Source: JAAZAI01 sp050942875 | GTDB lineage: Bacteria; Verrucomicrobiota; Kiritimatiellia; RFP12; UBA3636 | Reading direction: 5' to 3' | Assembly (NCBI GenBank): GCA_050942875.1 | Contig: JBMNOD010000036.1 | Location: 1 to 34,186, forward strand | Length of the DNA: 34,186 nucleotides | Part shown: piece after piece, positions 9,101 through 15,650 of the stretch | Layout: each line of letters opens with the position of its first letter | Position numbering within the stretch: position 1 is the first letter of the stretch | The notes under the pieces: generated by a model | Told to the model about the DNA's origin: nothing | What the model saw: only the letters and a program-made list of their open reading frames with translations | Database searches by the model: none | Made by a program: the position numbers and the translations under genes

Positions 9101-9630
9101 AAGTCGAGGTCGGCGACCCAGACCTTGTCGCGGTCGGGGATGGCGTCGTGGTCGGCGCCGAGCTTCCAGGCGGTCACGCGTTCCGAGCCGACGATGACGG
9201 CGTCGCCGACGCCCCAGGACGGGTCGATGGTGAGCCGGATCGGCCGCTCGGGGGTTCCGACGAGCTTGCCGCGCAGCGCGCCGCGGTAGGTGACGCCCCG
9301 CTTGAAGAGGAAGGTGTCGGCGTCCGCGCCGTTTCGAGCCTGGCCGATGGCGGCGGGATCGAGCGGATGGTGCTTCCAGGCGGCGGCGGGGGAACGGCCG
9401 TCGCGGGCGTCGTCGCCGTTCTCGAAGTCGATGTAGCGGGCGTCGCCGCCTTTTTCCGGTCTGAACGGCTGGGGCGCCCATTGGAGGTCGCCGGCGGGCA
9501 GGACTTTCGCATGGGGCTGCTGCCAGGAGTAGCCCGGCTCGGCCCGGGCGTTGTCGGCGCAAGCGGCGAGGAGGATCGCCACGGTTGCGGCCATCCAGGC
9601 AAACGACGTCTTCAGGTGGTTGTGTGTCAT
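6115..9630 (-). CDS. Exported beta-helix protein with C-terminal LamG-like domain, probable lipoprotein
   Basis: 1171 residues. The start at 9630 is preceded by AAGGAA about seven bases upstream. The N-terminus is a signal peptide with lipobox L21-A22-A23-C24; an alternative type I cut after ARA30 is possible. The mature start (YIDFENGDDARDGRSPAAAW) is the usual opening of right-handed parallel beta-helix proteins. Repeating short strands with Asn ladders follow through about residue 690, for example GAIELEGSERWG and NNIAWGANNDLSSK. A beta-sandwich linker comes next, and a concanavalin/LamG-like domain about 985-1135 carries the signature DGRWHHVVAECDRAG...LHLDGR. Such proteins bind or cleave polysaccharides at the cell surface; the substrate cannot be told. 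It is monocistronic, with a promoter candidate at 9662-9670. Confidence 0.85.
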   Translation of the reverse strand: MTHNHLKTSFAWMAATVAILLAACADNARAEPGYSWQQPHAKVLPAGDLQWAPQPFRPEKGGDARYIDFENGDDARDGRSPAAAWKHHPLDPAAIGQARNGADADTFLFKRGVTYRGALRGKLVGTPERPIRLTIDPSWGVGDAVIVGSERVTAWKLGADHDAIPDRDKVWVADLDFAPRAVWTVANDGKVTRIPLARTPNWTITDPEDVMGSWYEWEQPEWWTDKNKTTVGNTVMHLGIDSKRLAGKAEDYVGGIVWSEWGIVMGTPFASKIESYDAGKKGIGFQGFWYNDSGKIITGNRYFLEDKPNFLDAPGEFWFERKGDGGRLHLRLPGDANPNAARIEVARRINLMDFDELRHVRISGLAFRFSNVFWDLTARQFVHEDVQSAAIRLHGSGDDIQISHCRFAHVNKAIRLKAVDDADSLDRVVVCDNDVRFTDHGAIELEGSERWGKTDPPFAFFGDAKLLRNRLYEIGRRPFRSDSAHAVHIGFPQTLEVAGNILERTYGAGLFIFMGKRNETTKDVPLARGLVHHNKVVQPLLAANDWGGIETWQGGPVYVYNNISGNPGGYWNWAANRPGNARLGFAYYLDGAFKNYHFNNIAWGANNDLSSKYCNRCAFYQAVPTILNAFFNNTAYRFAEGSGWSPVGGRQLYLGNVWIDISAIVFAHGKQKEDEGAQYDHYQLDSIAYSRNIFEKTPATFGNLEGSGSGDTDLAGFRKAAEDNRLLASDIGLAAQSRVLADPAKGDFRPAPNSPALGKGVRFFVPWALSRTVGEWHFRRNNADPAAVLDEHWYMSPLVLNRDDYHSLPRHDLRGEGLTAADYEDGPLEDWCAGALRFAPGRGTVLTLPAPKTAGTEPPETADETLTHTPADWLEVATPAAFVAGQDATIDVRLKDVPAGQKLMVHLHWLKKQGWGGFDTLARSTPDATSGGTFRFTLTPGAHGELDAYSLLVALSPTGRWEENVRNVTMRVPAGKPAAPPPSSFPGPHDTENANFLVEAFFRADAGARGSVLVSCLGERGYELGLDAAGAIQFRVKADNEARVASPAAVADGRWHHVVAECDRAGDALRLHLDGRRVAEAPAALRGSARHDGDLRVGRGADPATAFSGSLEFLRIALGTLADSKTTIEELFAWEFDGPFLRDFTGRKAGPSRAAGALDAAPSGSAWCVFR

Positions 9631-9661
9631 GGTTGTTCCTTTTTGTTCAATGATGATGATG

Positions 9662-9670
9662 ATAATACCA
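9662..9670 (-). promoter_or_regulatory. Extended -10 promoter candidate for the beta-helix/LamG gene
   Basis: On the minus strand the sequence reads TGG-TATTAT, an extended -10 element (TGn plus a near-consensus hexamer). It lies about 32 bases before the ATG at 9630, next to a short CAT trinucleotide run at 9649-9660. No good -35 hexamer is present at the right distance, which is tolerated when an extended -10 is used. Confidence 0.4.
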
Positions 9671-9730
9671 GTTGTGGATTTGGTTTTGCGATTTAAAACG
9701 GATTAACCTGTTAACTTCAGAAACAGATTT

Positions 9731-9767
9731 GCAGGGGGCAATCGGGAATGACCGATTGCCCGTCTGC
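9731..9767. repeat. Perfect 10-bp-stem hairpin with outer stem
   Basis: GGGCAATCGG (9736-9745) and CCGATTGCCC (9752-9761) form a perfect 10-bp stem around a six-base loop. An outer GCAG/CTGC stem (9731-9734 with 9764-9767) extends it across a small internal loop. Neither strand carries a T-run after it, so it is not a standard terminator. It may be a REP-like or IS-end relic, or a structured leader of an unseen RNA. Confidence 0.7.
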
Positions 9768-9835
9768 CGACAAACTTGGGCGTGGTTCAACAGTGCTGCC
9801 ACACACCAAGGGGCCAGGAGGCAGGGTTCAGGCTT

Positions 9836-9864
9836 GAATTACGAATTACAAAATTACGAATTAC
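9836..9864. repeat. Heptamer array, GAATTAC type
   Basis: GAATTAC at 9836-9842, 9843-9849 and 9858-9864, with an 8-base variant AAAATTAC at 9850-9857. It is one of four arrays in the window with a seven-base period but different unit sequences (others at 14382, 14488 and 22237). Confidence 0.85.
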
Positions 9865-9924
9865 CGATTTGCGCCTTTCAGAAACTTTGTCGCTTCGTCG
9901 TGAGATAGAATGAAAAGGCATTGA

Positions 9925-10290
9925 TTGAGAGATGACCGATCTCCTCTTAGAGATGAAACAATTGAATTTCCCCGATTCTTGACTACGAATGACTTGGGGC
10001 AGTTGGCGCTGAAAACATCTCCAAGTCTCATCCAGAAATACGCCGAGGCAAGCGATTTCAAGAGCAACCATCTCGACAAGGTGTCGGCGACCGATGCCTT
10101 TGTGGACTTCCTGTCCTCGCCCGAGTTCGCCAACGTGACGTCAAACGAAGTGTCGAACTTCATTCTCTACAAGGACGTATCGTCAGCGGATTATGTGTTG
10201 AACTGCGAAGAAATTTTGATGGATTTCTCGATCATGAAATTCTCCCGTCCTAGGCGGCCATGTCGGCAAGCTTCCCCGAGTTTGCTCTGA
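9925..10290 (+). CDS. Doubtful 121-residue hypothetical frame or gene remnant
   Basis: The frame opens with TTG and has no good ribosome-binding site. Its middle (LGQLALKTSPSLIQKYAEAS and DAFVDFLSSPEFANVTSNEV) has a balanced, protein-like composition, with acidic and hydrophobic residues alternating as in helices. That is unlike the Arg/Pro-rich shadow frames common elsewhere in the window. The last 15 residues (RPRRPCRQASPSLL) look like read-through into non-coding DNA, which suggests a truncated gene. I do not recognise a family and assign no function. It lies alone between two minus-strand genes, which is compatible with a fragment left by rearrangement. Confidence 0.3.
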   Translation: MRDDRSPLRDETIEFPRFLTTNDLGQLALKTSPSLIQKYAEASDFKSNHLDKVSATDAFVDFLSSPEFANVTSNEVSNFILYKDVSSADYVLNCEEILMDFSIMKFSRPRRPCRQASPSLL

Positions 10291-10410
10291 GCCTGTCGAG
10301 GGACTTGGCGAAGGGGTGTGTCGGAAGGCTGCTTTTCCGCAGGCGTTCTCCGCGAGAATGGGAGCCTGAGCGGACGGTTTCACAGAGGGCTCCACGAACG
10401 AATGGGCTCG

Positions 10411-11943
10411 CTACCGCAAGATGATCATTGTCCCGTAGGGGAAGACAGAAAAACGGATTTCCCTGCCGTCGGCGCTCTGCGCCACTTTGACGGAACCCTC
10501 CGGCTCCAGGATCATGTTGTCGGCGTCGATCATCATGTTGATCGGATTGACATTGCGCAAGAGGACGTAGGTCCGGGGTGTTGCAAGCTTCCGATGAAGG
10601 GCGCTGGCATCAATCAAAAGCCGTGTGGATTCGTCGAAATTGACGACGCCGGAACCCGTGATGAATGGCGCGTCCGTGGATCGGCCTTCTTCGGGAAGAA
10701 CGACGTGGATGCCTCCGCCGTTTTTCACGGACAGATCGGTTTGGGCCGACAGCGTGCCGTTCGTGCCTTCGAAGACGAGCCGGTTGTCCGCGATTATGCT
10801 GCCGCCGATGTTGCCCACCAGACAGGCCGTGCCGACCGTGGCGGAGGCGTTGCGCAACGTCAGGCGACCGCCGTCTCCGCCGTTGTTTCCGAGGCGGAGC
10901 GACCACCCTGTTTCCAGCGTCGCGCCGTCGCTGATGATCGCCTGGTTTCCAAACGAGTTCGTCGTTCCGCCGATGTACAGGTCTCGTTTGACGACGCATC
11001 GGCTGGAATCGACCCAGAGCGTGTTGTTTGTGGAGGGACCTGTGCCGATGTACATGTATTGCTCCACATAGAGCAATCCGTTGTTCGTCACGTTCACCTG
11101 GTTGTACGAGCCGACGTTGCTGAAATTGTTCTGGCCGCCGAGATGGAACGACACCGTGTTGGTCATGATGCCGCCGGAGGAGATGCTCAGCGAGTTGTTG
11201 TTGACATTGGTGCTGTTGCCCAGAATCGTGGAGGGCGTGATGCAGACGGCGTGGTCGTCGATGGTCATCCAATTGTTGCCGCTGAAGGCCATGTGGCCAA
11301 TCTTCAGGGCGTCCGCGCCAACTTGAATCATGGAGCCGGGGCCTGACAGGATCACGTAGTTGTTGGATGAGATGGCTCCCGTTGCGTTGCCGATGGGCAG
11401 GGCGTTGCCGATCACCGAGAATTTGCCCCCGTTGGTCACGATCAAGCCGTTGAAGCTTCTTCCGCTTCCTTGCCCGACCAACACGCCTTTTGTGGTGAAC
11501 GTCGCAGTCGGCGAGGCGATGACCAGCCGGCTGCCGTGGTAGCCCGCATTGCCAATGTAAAGCCCTCGCGAGGTCACGACGTTGATCGTTCCGCTGACGA
11601 GCGTCAACGAAGACGAACGTTTGTTGCTGTCGTTGCCGCCGACGATGTACATGCCGTAGTTGCCCTCGCCCACGGAAAGCGTGTGGCTGCCAAAGTCCGC
11701 CGTCACAGGGCCGCCCCCGTTGAAGTTGAGCGAACGTAAGGCATGGTCGGCCGACAGTGTCAGCGTGACATCCTGCAGGTTGTAAAAAGTGGCCGTCGGA
11801 TCGGCTCCGCCGAGGACAGGCGCCACGCCGCCAACCCAATTGGTGCCATCGGCCATGTCGCCAGACGTGCTGCTGCCCCAATTGGCCGCCCAGGACGATG
11901 CCGCGATCAGTGCAAGAAAGAACCCAAGTGCTTTTGCTTTCAT
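10411..11943 (-). CDS. Secreted beta-strand repeat (autotransporter-passenger-like) protein, last gene of the operon
   Basis: 510 residues from the ATG at 11943. I chose this start because MKAKALGFFLALIAASSWA is a clear signal peptide (cut near SWA-ANW), whereas the in-frame extension to 12108 runs back through the upstream deacetylase gene. The ribosome site is weak (AGCAGAAAAACA). The mature protein opens with NWGSSTSGDMADGTNWVGG, then has many short beta-strands rich in Gly, Asn, Thr and Ser (SRGLYIGNAGYHGSRLVI, YMYIGTGPSTNNTLWVDSS), as in autotransporter passengers or pectin-lyase folds. There is no beta-barrel domain. The protein ends FPYGTMIILR, like the related protein at 12834-14360. 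It starts 35 bases after the deacetylase stop, so it is probably cotranscribed. Confidence 0.8.
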   Translation of the reverse strand: MKAKALGFFLALIAASSWAANWGSSTSGDMADGTNWVGGVAPVLGGADPTATFYNLQDVTLTLSADHALRSLNFNGGGPVTADFGSHTLSVGEGNYGMYIVGGNDSNKRSSSLTLVSGTINVVTSRGLYIGNAGYHGSRLVIASPTATFTTKGVLVGQGSGRSFNGLIVTNGGKFSVIGNALPIGNATGAISSNNYVILSGPGSMIQVGADALKIGHMAFSGNNWMTIDDHAVCITPSTILGNSTNVNNNSLSISSGGIMTNTVSFHLGGQNNFSNVGSYNQVNVTNNGLLYVEQYMYIGTGPSTNNTLWVDSSRCVVKRDLYIGGTTNSFGNQAIISDGATLETGWSLRLGNNGGDGGRLTLRNASATVGTACLVGNIGGSIIADNRLVFEGTNGTLSAQTDLSVKNGGGIHVVLPEEGRSTDAPFITGSGVVNFDESTRLLIDASALHRKLATPRTYVLLRNVNPINMMIDADNMILEPEGSVKVAQSADGREIRFSVFPYGTMIILR

Positions 11944-11978
11944 TGTTTTTCTGCTTTTCTGTGGATGAACACGTGTCT

Positions 11979-12809
11979 TCAGTTGTTTTCTGAATTGCTC
12001 CCACCCAGCGTTTCCAGATACTCGGACGGCGTCATGAAGACGCAGCCCTGCGATTGCAGGTAGTCGATGATCTTCACGAATCCTTCCCAACGACTCGGAT
12101 CCCCCCACGCATCGGGGTGCCCTTGGAGGACGAGGACGTCTTCCTTGAACCCCGTTCTTTCATAGACGGCCTTGAACTTCTCGAAGTCGGGCAGGAACGT
12201 CGGGTTTTCCAGCGCCATGACGCGCGGGATGGACAGCCGTGTGAACACGTGTGGATTGCGGGGGCCGTACAGCCAGATCTTGATGGAGGGGACGGCTTGA
12301 ACGGCCTGCTCCGTTTCAGCCGTCGTGCCGCTCCAATGCGGCCCGAAGGCGCTGTACTCGAAGCCGAGCCTTTCCTTCGCGAGACGTTGGCACTTTTCAA
12401 GGATGGCCTGCTGCTCCTCGGCGGTTCCATGCTCGAACTCCCCGGTGTCGGTTGCCGTTCTGAGCTTGTATCCGTGGAGCCAGAATTCGACCAGGCCTTT
12501 TTGCTTGCGTTCCCGGATCCACTCGATCGTCTCGGGGCCGGCCATTTCAAGCCCCTGGCCGATTACGCCGAAGGACGCTTTGATGTTCCGCTCTTCCAGA
12601 AACTCGGCCGTGCGGCGCCAGCGCGGCGAAATCCATTTGGCGACATCATCGAGCTTCAAGAGAACGATCTGCGGTTTCGTGCGTTTCATGGCGACCTCTT
12701 CAGCCGGCTCCGTTGCGAGGGCGAGGGACGGCCAGAGGGGAATCGCCATTGCCGAAAGCAGGGTCGCCAGAACGGCGGTGCGAATTGTTCGAGGATTTTT
12801 CATTTTCAT
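11979..12809 (-). CDS. Exported polysaccharide-deacetylase-like protein (NodB/CE4-type fold)
   Basis: 276 residues. The start at 12809 has GGAA six bases upstream. Residues 1-32 form a signal peptide (hydrophobic core AVLATLLSAMAIPLW, cut near LALA). The body shows NodB-type landmarks: a paired Asp early (LLKLDD, D54-D55), then KASFGVIGQGLE (the strand after the first helix), FWLHGYK with H112, EFEHGTAEEQQAIL, and late QGHPDAWG. These fit divalent-metal-dependent deacetylases or the related DUF2334 group, acting on N- or O-acetylated sugars outside the cytoplasm. The canonical second motif HSxxH is reduced to HGYK, so activity is inferred and not certain. It lies 24 bases after the beta-strand repeat gene and 35 before the next, inside a polysaccharide-related operon. 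Confidence 0.75.
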   Translation of the reverse strand: MKMKNPRTIRTAVLATLLSAMAIPLWPSLALATEPAEEVAMKRTKPQIVLLKLDDVAKWISPRWRRTAEFLEERNIKASFGVIGQGLEMAGPETIEWIRERKQKGLVEFWLHGYKLRTATDTGEFEHGTAEEQQAILEKCQRLAKERLGFEYSAFGPHWSGTTAETEQAVQAVPSIKIWLYGPRNPHVFTRLSIPRVMALENPTFLPDFEKFKAVYERTGFKEDVLVLQGHPDAWGDPSRWEGFVKIIDYLQSQGCVFMTPSEYLETLGGSNSENN

Positions 12810-12833
12810 CGTTCCAAAGCCTTGTGCCTGAAA

Positions 12834-14360
12834 TCAGCGGACCATGATCAAGGTGGTGTCGAAGCCTTGCCTGTAGGTCAGTTCCAGGTCGTTGCCGGAG
12901 ACCTGCGCAAGGAAGGTGCCGTTTTTCCATTTGCCGTTGCTCACCACCAGCTTGCCGGACGGGGGCGCGTCGGCGGTCAGAATCGTCCACGTGTGATCCG
13001 TCTTCCAGAAGGCGTCGGTCGAGTCGGGGCCGCTGGCCGCCGCGTCGCCGGTGAAGTTCAGCGTCAAGACGCCGCCCGCGAGGCCGACGCCTCCGGCGCC
13101 GACGTCGAGCCGTGAAAAATCGGCGCCGGCGACGCCGGTGGCGTCGTCCTTCAGCGACTTGAGGGTCCAGAGATACGTGCCGCCATTGGCGATGGCCAGG
13201 CCGTTGGTGACGGCGAGGATTCCGGGGGCGGCAGCCGGCCCGGGAAGCGTGTACGACCCCGGATGCACGGTGGCGCCCGCCGTCGTCACGTTCAATTTGC
13301 CGCGCACGCCGCCCACGCCCGCGACGGTCTGTCCGGCAGGCACGTCGTAGCCGTCGGGCTTTGCATCGACAATCAGCGACGCGACGTTGTTGGCCAGCAA
13401 AATCAGGGGCGAGTTGCTGATCGAGCCGTTCTCGCCCAGGCCGAAATTCGCGACGACCGAGTCGTTGCCGGCGATGATCGCGCCGGTGAAATTGTCGTTG
13501 GCGGCATTCAGGGTGAACGAACCTCCCCAATTGCTTGCATCGGTCAGGGTCATGTTGCCGCTTCCGGCGAATTGATCTGCGGAGTCGAGCCGCATTTCCC
13601 GGCCGTTGGGCATGATCTTGCCACCGCTTGCGTCGATGACGATGCGCCGGTTGGGGCGTATGATGGCGTTGCCATTGTTGCGCAGGGTTGCGTTGTTGTA
13701 GATCGTGATCGTTCGCGTGCCGCTGCCGGTCGAGCCAAACGGTTCGCCGGCGGTCATGAGCGTCCCGGCATGGATGTGCCAGTTGCCGGTGAAGTTGGGC
13801 GAGGATGCCACGGCATAGAGCGTTTGGTTGCCGCCGCCGCGGTTGAGGTGGATGTCGTGCCCGCCGATGAAGCTGCCAAATTTCGTGTAACCGCCTCCAT
13901 GGAGCCGGATGTCCACGTCGCTTTCAAGGTTGTAGCCGCAATTCAGCTCCCAGTTGCAGGTCTCGCTGCCTCTCATTTGCTCCAGGACCGCGGGTGCGTC
14001 GCCCAGGCCCTTGAGGGTCAGCGCGCCGTCCCCGGTGGACTGCAACTTGTAGGTGCAGGTCTTGGTGCCGACATGCAATTCGCCCAGCGTGATGGGCGCA
14101 TCGAGCGTCACGTTGCGATTGGCCGTCAGCGGGAACGTGAGGTTGGCGACATCGCCCGTGTCGGCCGGGACGGTCGCCGTCGCCCAGTTGGCTTCGTTGG
14201 TCCAGAGGCCGTCGGCGTCCACGGCCCACGTGTTCGTCACGGCGGCGTCGGCGTTCAAGGCGAGGGCGCCGGCGATGGCTGCAGCGGTTGCGGTCTTGCG
14301 CAGGATGCTGCGCATGCCGCGGAGGGTCGCTTTTTTCAACAGGCATGGGGTTGCTTTCAT
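12834..14360 (-). CDS. Secreted beta-strand repeat (autotransporter-passenger-like) protein
   Basis: 508 residues from the ATG at 14360, preceded by AAGGAG eight bases upstream. The in-frame extension to 14504 reads through heptamer repeats and has no ribosome site, so I reject it. A long signal peptide covers about residues 1-40 (TAAAIAGALALNADA, then AVTNTW). The mature part opens with TNTWAVDADGLWTNEANWAT, a usual start of autotransporter-associated repeat proteins. It continues with GNMTLTDASNWGGSFTLNAA and a C-terminal region with GTYLWTLKSLKDDATG and LDVGAGGVGLAGGVLTLNFT. There is no translocator barrel. It ends FDTTLIMVR. Probable role: a surface or secreted structural or binding protein acting with the neighbouring hydrolase and deacetylase. 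Confidence 0.8.
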   Translation of the reverse strand: MKATPCLLKKATLRGMRSILRKTATAAAIAGALALNADAAVTNTWAVDADGLWTNEANWATATVPADTGDVANLTFPLTANRNVTLDAPITLGELHVGTKTCTYKLQSTGDGALTLKGLGDAPAVLEQMRGSETCNWELNCGYNLESDVDIRLHGGGYTKFGSFIGGHDIHLNRGGGNQTLYAVASSPNFTGNWHIHAGTLMTAGEPFGSTGSGTRTITIYNNATLRNNGNAIIRPNRRIVIDASGGKIMPNGREMRLDSADQFAGSGNMTLTDASNWGGSFTLNAANDNFTGAIIAGNDSVVANFGLGENGSISNSPLILLANNVASLIVDAKPDGYDVPAGQTVAGVGGVRGKLNVTTAGATVHPGSYTLPGPAAAPGILAVTNGLAIANGGTYLWTLKSLKDDATGVAGADFSRLDVGAGGVGLAGGVLTLNFTGDAAASGPDSTDAFWKTDHTWTILTADAPPSGKLVVSNGKWKNGTFLAQVSGNDLELTYRQGFDTTLIMVR

Positions 14361-14381
14361 TGTGTGTTCTCCTTGGGGTGT

Positions 14382-14409
14382 TTGAAATTTGAAATTTGAA
14401 ACTTGAAAC
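14382..14409. repeat. Heptamer array TTGAAAT/TTGAAAC in the leader of the beta-strand repeat gene
   Basis: Four exact seven-base units (two TTGAAAT, two TTGAAAC) at 14382-14409. On the minus strand they lie about 10 bases upstream of the AAGGAG ribosome site of the gene starting at 14360, within the presumed mRNA. Changes in copy number would alter leader length or structure without touching the coding region. Confidence 0.9.
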
Positions 14410-14462
14410 TTGGGCGTTGCCGACCTGACGGATTTGACGGATCTGACGGGTTTTTGAGAGTC

Positions 14463-14474
14463 GACAACGTTGTC
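14463..14474. promoter_or_regulatory. Candidate LacI-family operator GACAACGTTGTC
   Basis: A perfect 12-bp palindrome with the AACGTT centre typical of LacI/GalR-family operators. It lies between the end of the LacI-type regulator gene (14501) and the start of the next gene (14360), about 100 bases upstream of that ATG. A related palindrome sharing CAACGTT lies at 18183-18195 at the head of the operon. Binding by the local regulator is inference. Confidence 0.5.
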
Positions 14475-14487
14475 TCCGGCCATTTCC

Positions 14488-14522
14488 CACCTCTCGCCTC
14501 TCACCTCTCACCTCTCACCTCT
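14488..14522. repeat. Heptamer array CACCTCT overlapping the 3' end of the regulator gene
   Basis: Five seven-base units (CACCTCT, one variant CGCCTCT) at 14488-14522. The stop codon of the LacI-type gene (14501-14503) lies inside the array, so its last residues are encoded by repeat DNA. Confidence 0.9.
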
Positions 14523-15646
14523 GTAAGACCGGGGTCTGGGGCGGAGCCCCTGCCGACACCCCTCACGCCTCTCTTCCCGCTCCTCACTAATTTCGGCGTT
14601 GCCGTGGACTCGCGGACGATGAGTCGTTCCGGTATGATTTGGTGCATGGGCTCCAGAGAGGGGTCGTCGAGGTGCGCGACGACCATTTCCGCCGCGATGC
14701 GGCCCGCCGCGCGTCCGTTCAGGTCGACGACCGTCACTGCCGGGTGCAAATAGGGGAGGGGATACTCGTCGTTGAACGCCACCAGGCTCACGTCGCGCGG
14801 AATCCGCAGCCCGGCTTTCTGCAGCGACCGGATCAGGAGGATCGCCGTATGGCAGCTGTAGGCGACGATGGCCGTCGCCCTTTGGCGGACGACCATTTCG
14901 CGGACGTACGCATCGGCATCTTCGACGAAGCACTTGTCTTCCGTCATGAGGGACGTGGCATCCGCGTCGCGCATGATCTCGACGAAGGCTTCACGACGCG
15001 CATGCACGCTGGGGTGTTCGCCCATGTAGGCCGGGCCGCGGATCGCGTAGGCGATCCGACGGTGGCCAAGGCCGAGCAGATGCTCGCATGCCGCCCGCAT
15101 GCCGCCGGCGTCGTCCATCTGGACGGACGAGCCTCGGGGGCCGCAGATGCAGTTGACGCAGACATACGGAATGTCCGCCGTTTCGAGGCTTTGAACCTCG
15201 CCTTGATTGTTGATGCCCGAGACCACGGCGGCGTCCATGCGCCACCAGGGGAGCTTGATCGGCTCTTTCGCATCGGTCGCGTAGATCGGGGAGAGGAGCA
15301 GATCGTGATGCGACAGGGCGTCCGTCAGCACGTCGAGGACGTTCGAGGAGAAGCTGACGGGGTGCATGGCGCCGAACCAGCCGACGATCCCGCTGTTCGT
15401 CTTCTTGCGCAGCGTGTGCGCCAGCAGGTTCGGGCGATAGCCCAGCGAAGCGGCGGCGTCGAGAACGCGCTGGCGGACCTCCGGGCGCACCGAGAACTTG
15501 TCGGTGTAGTTGTTCAAGACGCGGCTGACCGTCGCCCGCGTGACGCCCGCGAGGTCGGCGACGTCAATCTGCTTGACGCGCCTCGTTCCTCGTGTTCCCG
15601 GCGTCCGGCCGGGCGGCTGCGTGACAACGGTCCTTTGCTTCTTCAT
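14501..15646 (-). CDS. LacI/GalR-family transcriptional regulator
   Basis: 381 residues from the ATG at 15646, which lies four bases after the stop of the hydrolase gene; a weak GGGA site overlaps that stop. An in-frame extension to 15724 lies within the hydrolase gene and is rejected. The N-terminal helix-turn-helix and hinge helix are clear at about 25-82 (VKQIDVADLAGVTRATVSRV, then RPNLLAHTLRKK). The periplasmic-binding-protein-like sensor domain follows (SGIVGWFGAMHP, GLGHRRIAYAIRG, VSLVAFNDEYPLPYLHP) and ends near ERLIVREST. The final roughly 30 residues (GVRGVGRGSAPDPGLTEVRG) come from repeat DNA and are unlike the family. It likely represses the operon in which it sits and responds to a sugar released by the hydrolase. 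Confidence 0.92.
   Translation of the reverse strand: MKKQRTVVTQPPGRTPGTRGTRRVKQIDVADLAGVTRATVSRVLNNYTDKFSVRPEVRQRVLDAAASLGYRPNLLAHTLRKKTNSGIVGWFGAMHPVSFSSNVLDVLTDALSHHDLLLSPIYATDAKEPIKLPWWRMDAAVVSGINNQGEVQSLETADIPYVCVNCICGPRGSSVQMDDAGGMRAACEHLLGLGHRRIAYAIRGPAYMGEHPSVHARREAFVEIMRDADATSLMTEDKCFVEDADAYVREMVVRQRATAIVAYSCHTAILLIRSLQKAGLRIPRDVSLVAFNDEYPLPYLHPAVTVVDLNGRAAGRIAAEMVVAHLDDPSLEPMHQIIPERLIVRESTATPKLVRSGKRGVRGVGRGSAPDPGLTEVRGER
14526..14550. repeat. Two adjacent small palindromes in the regulator's 3' coding end
   Basis: AGACC-GG-GGTCT (14526-14537) is followed directly by GGGGC-GGA-GCCCC (14538-14550). They lie within the repeat-derived C-terminal codons of the LacI-type gene, next to the CACCTCT array. 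They may be part of a dispersed intergenic element that moved the regulator's stop codon downstream. No T-run follows on the minus strand, so a terminator is not supported. Confidence 0.5.
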
Positions 15647-15650
15647 GTCT

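Larger units (their letters stand above)
9631..10410. other. 780-bp gap: promoter, strong hairpin, heptamer array and one doubtful small frame
   Basis: The gap lies upstream of the beta-helix/LamG gene and downstream of the beta-strand repeat gene ending at 10411. It contains the extended -10 promoter at 9662-9670, a 10-bp-stem hairpin at 9731-9767, a GAATTAC heptamer array at 9836-9864 and a possible gene remnant at 9925-10290. Between 10290 and 10410, GGAGCC and GGCTCC arms could form a loose hairpin after the minus-strand gene, but there is no T-run, so I do not call a terminator. Confidence 0.6.

Noticed and set aside
6358..9696. Long + strand open frame (over 1100 codons) opposite the beta-helix/LamG gene
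   Set aside because: Its composition (Val, Ala, Gly, Asp, Arg) is that of an antisense shadow of a GC-rich gene. It has no signal, motif or ribosome site, while the minus strand encodes a clear signal peptide and LamG signature.
10290..10410. Terminator after the operon's last gene
   Set aside because: GGAGCC/GGCTCC arms are 21 bases apart and no T-run follows on the minus strand.
11944..12108. In-frame N-terminal extension of the second beta-strand repeat gene
   Set aside because: It overlaps the deacetylase gene and would bury the signal peptide that starts at 11943.
14361..14504. In-frame N-terminal extension of the beta-strand repeat gene
   Set aside because: It translates heptamer repeats, whereas the ATG at 14360 has AAGGAG and starts a signal peptide.
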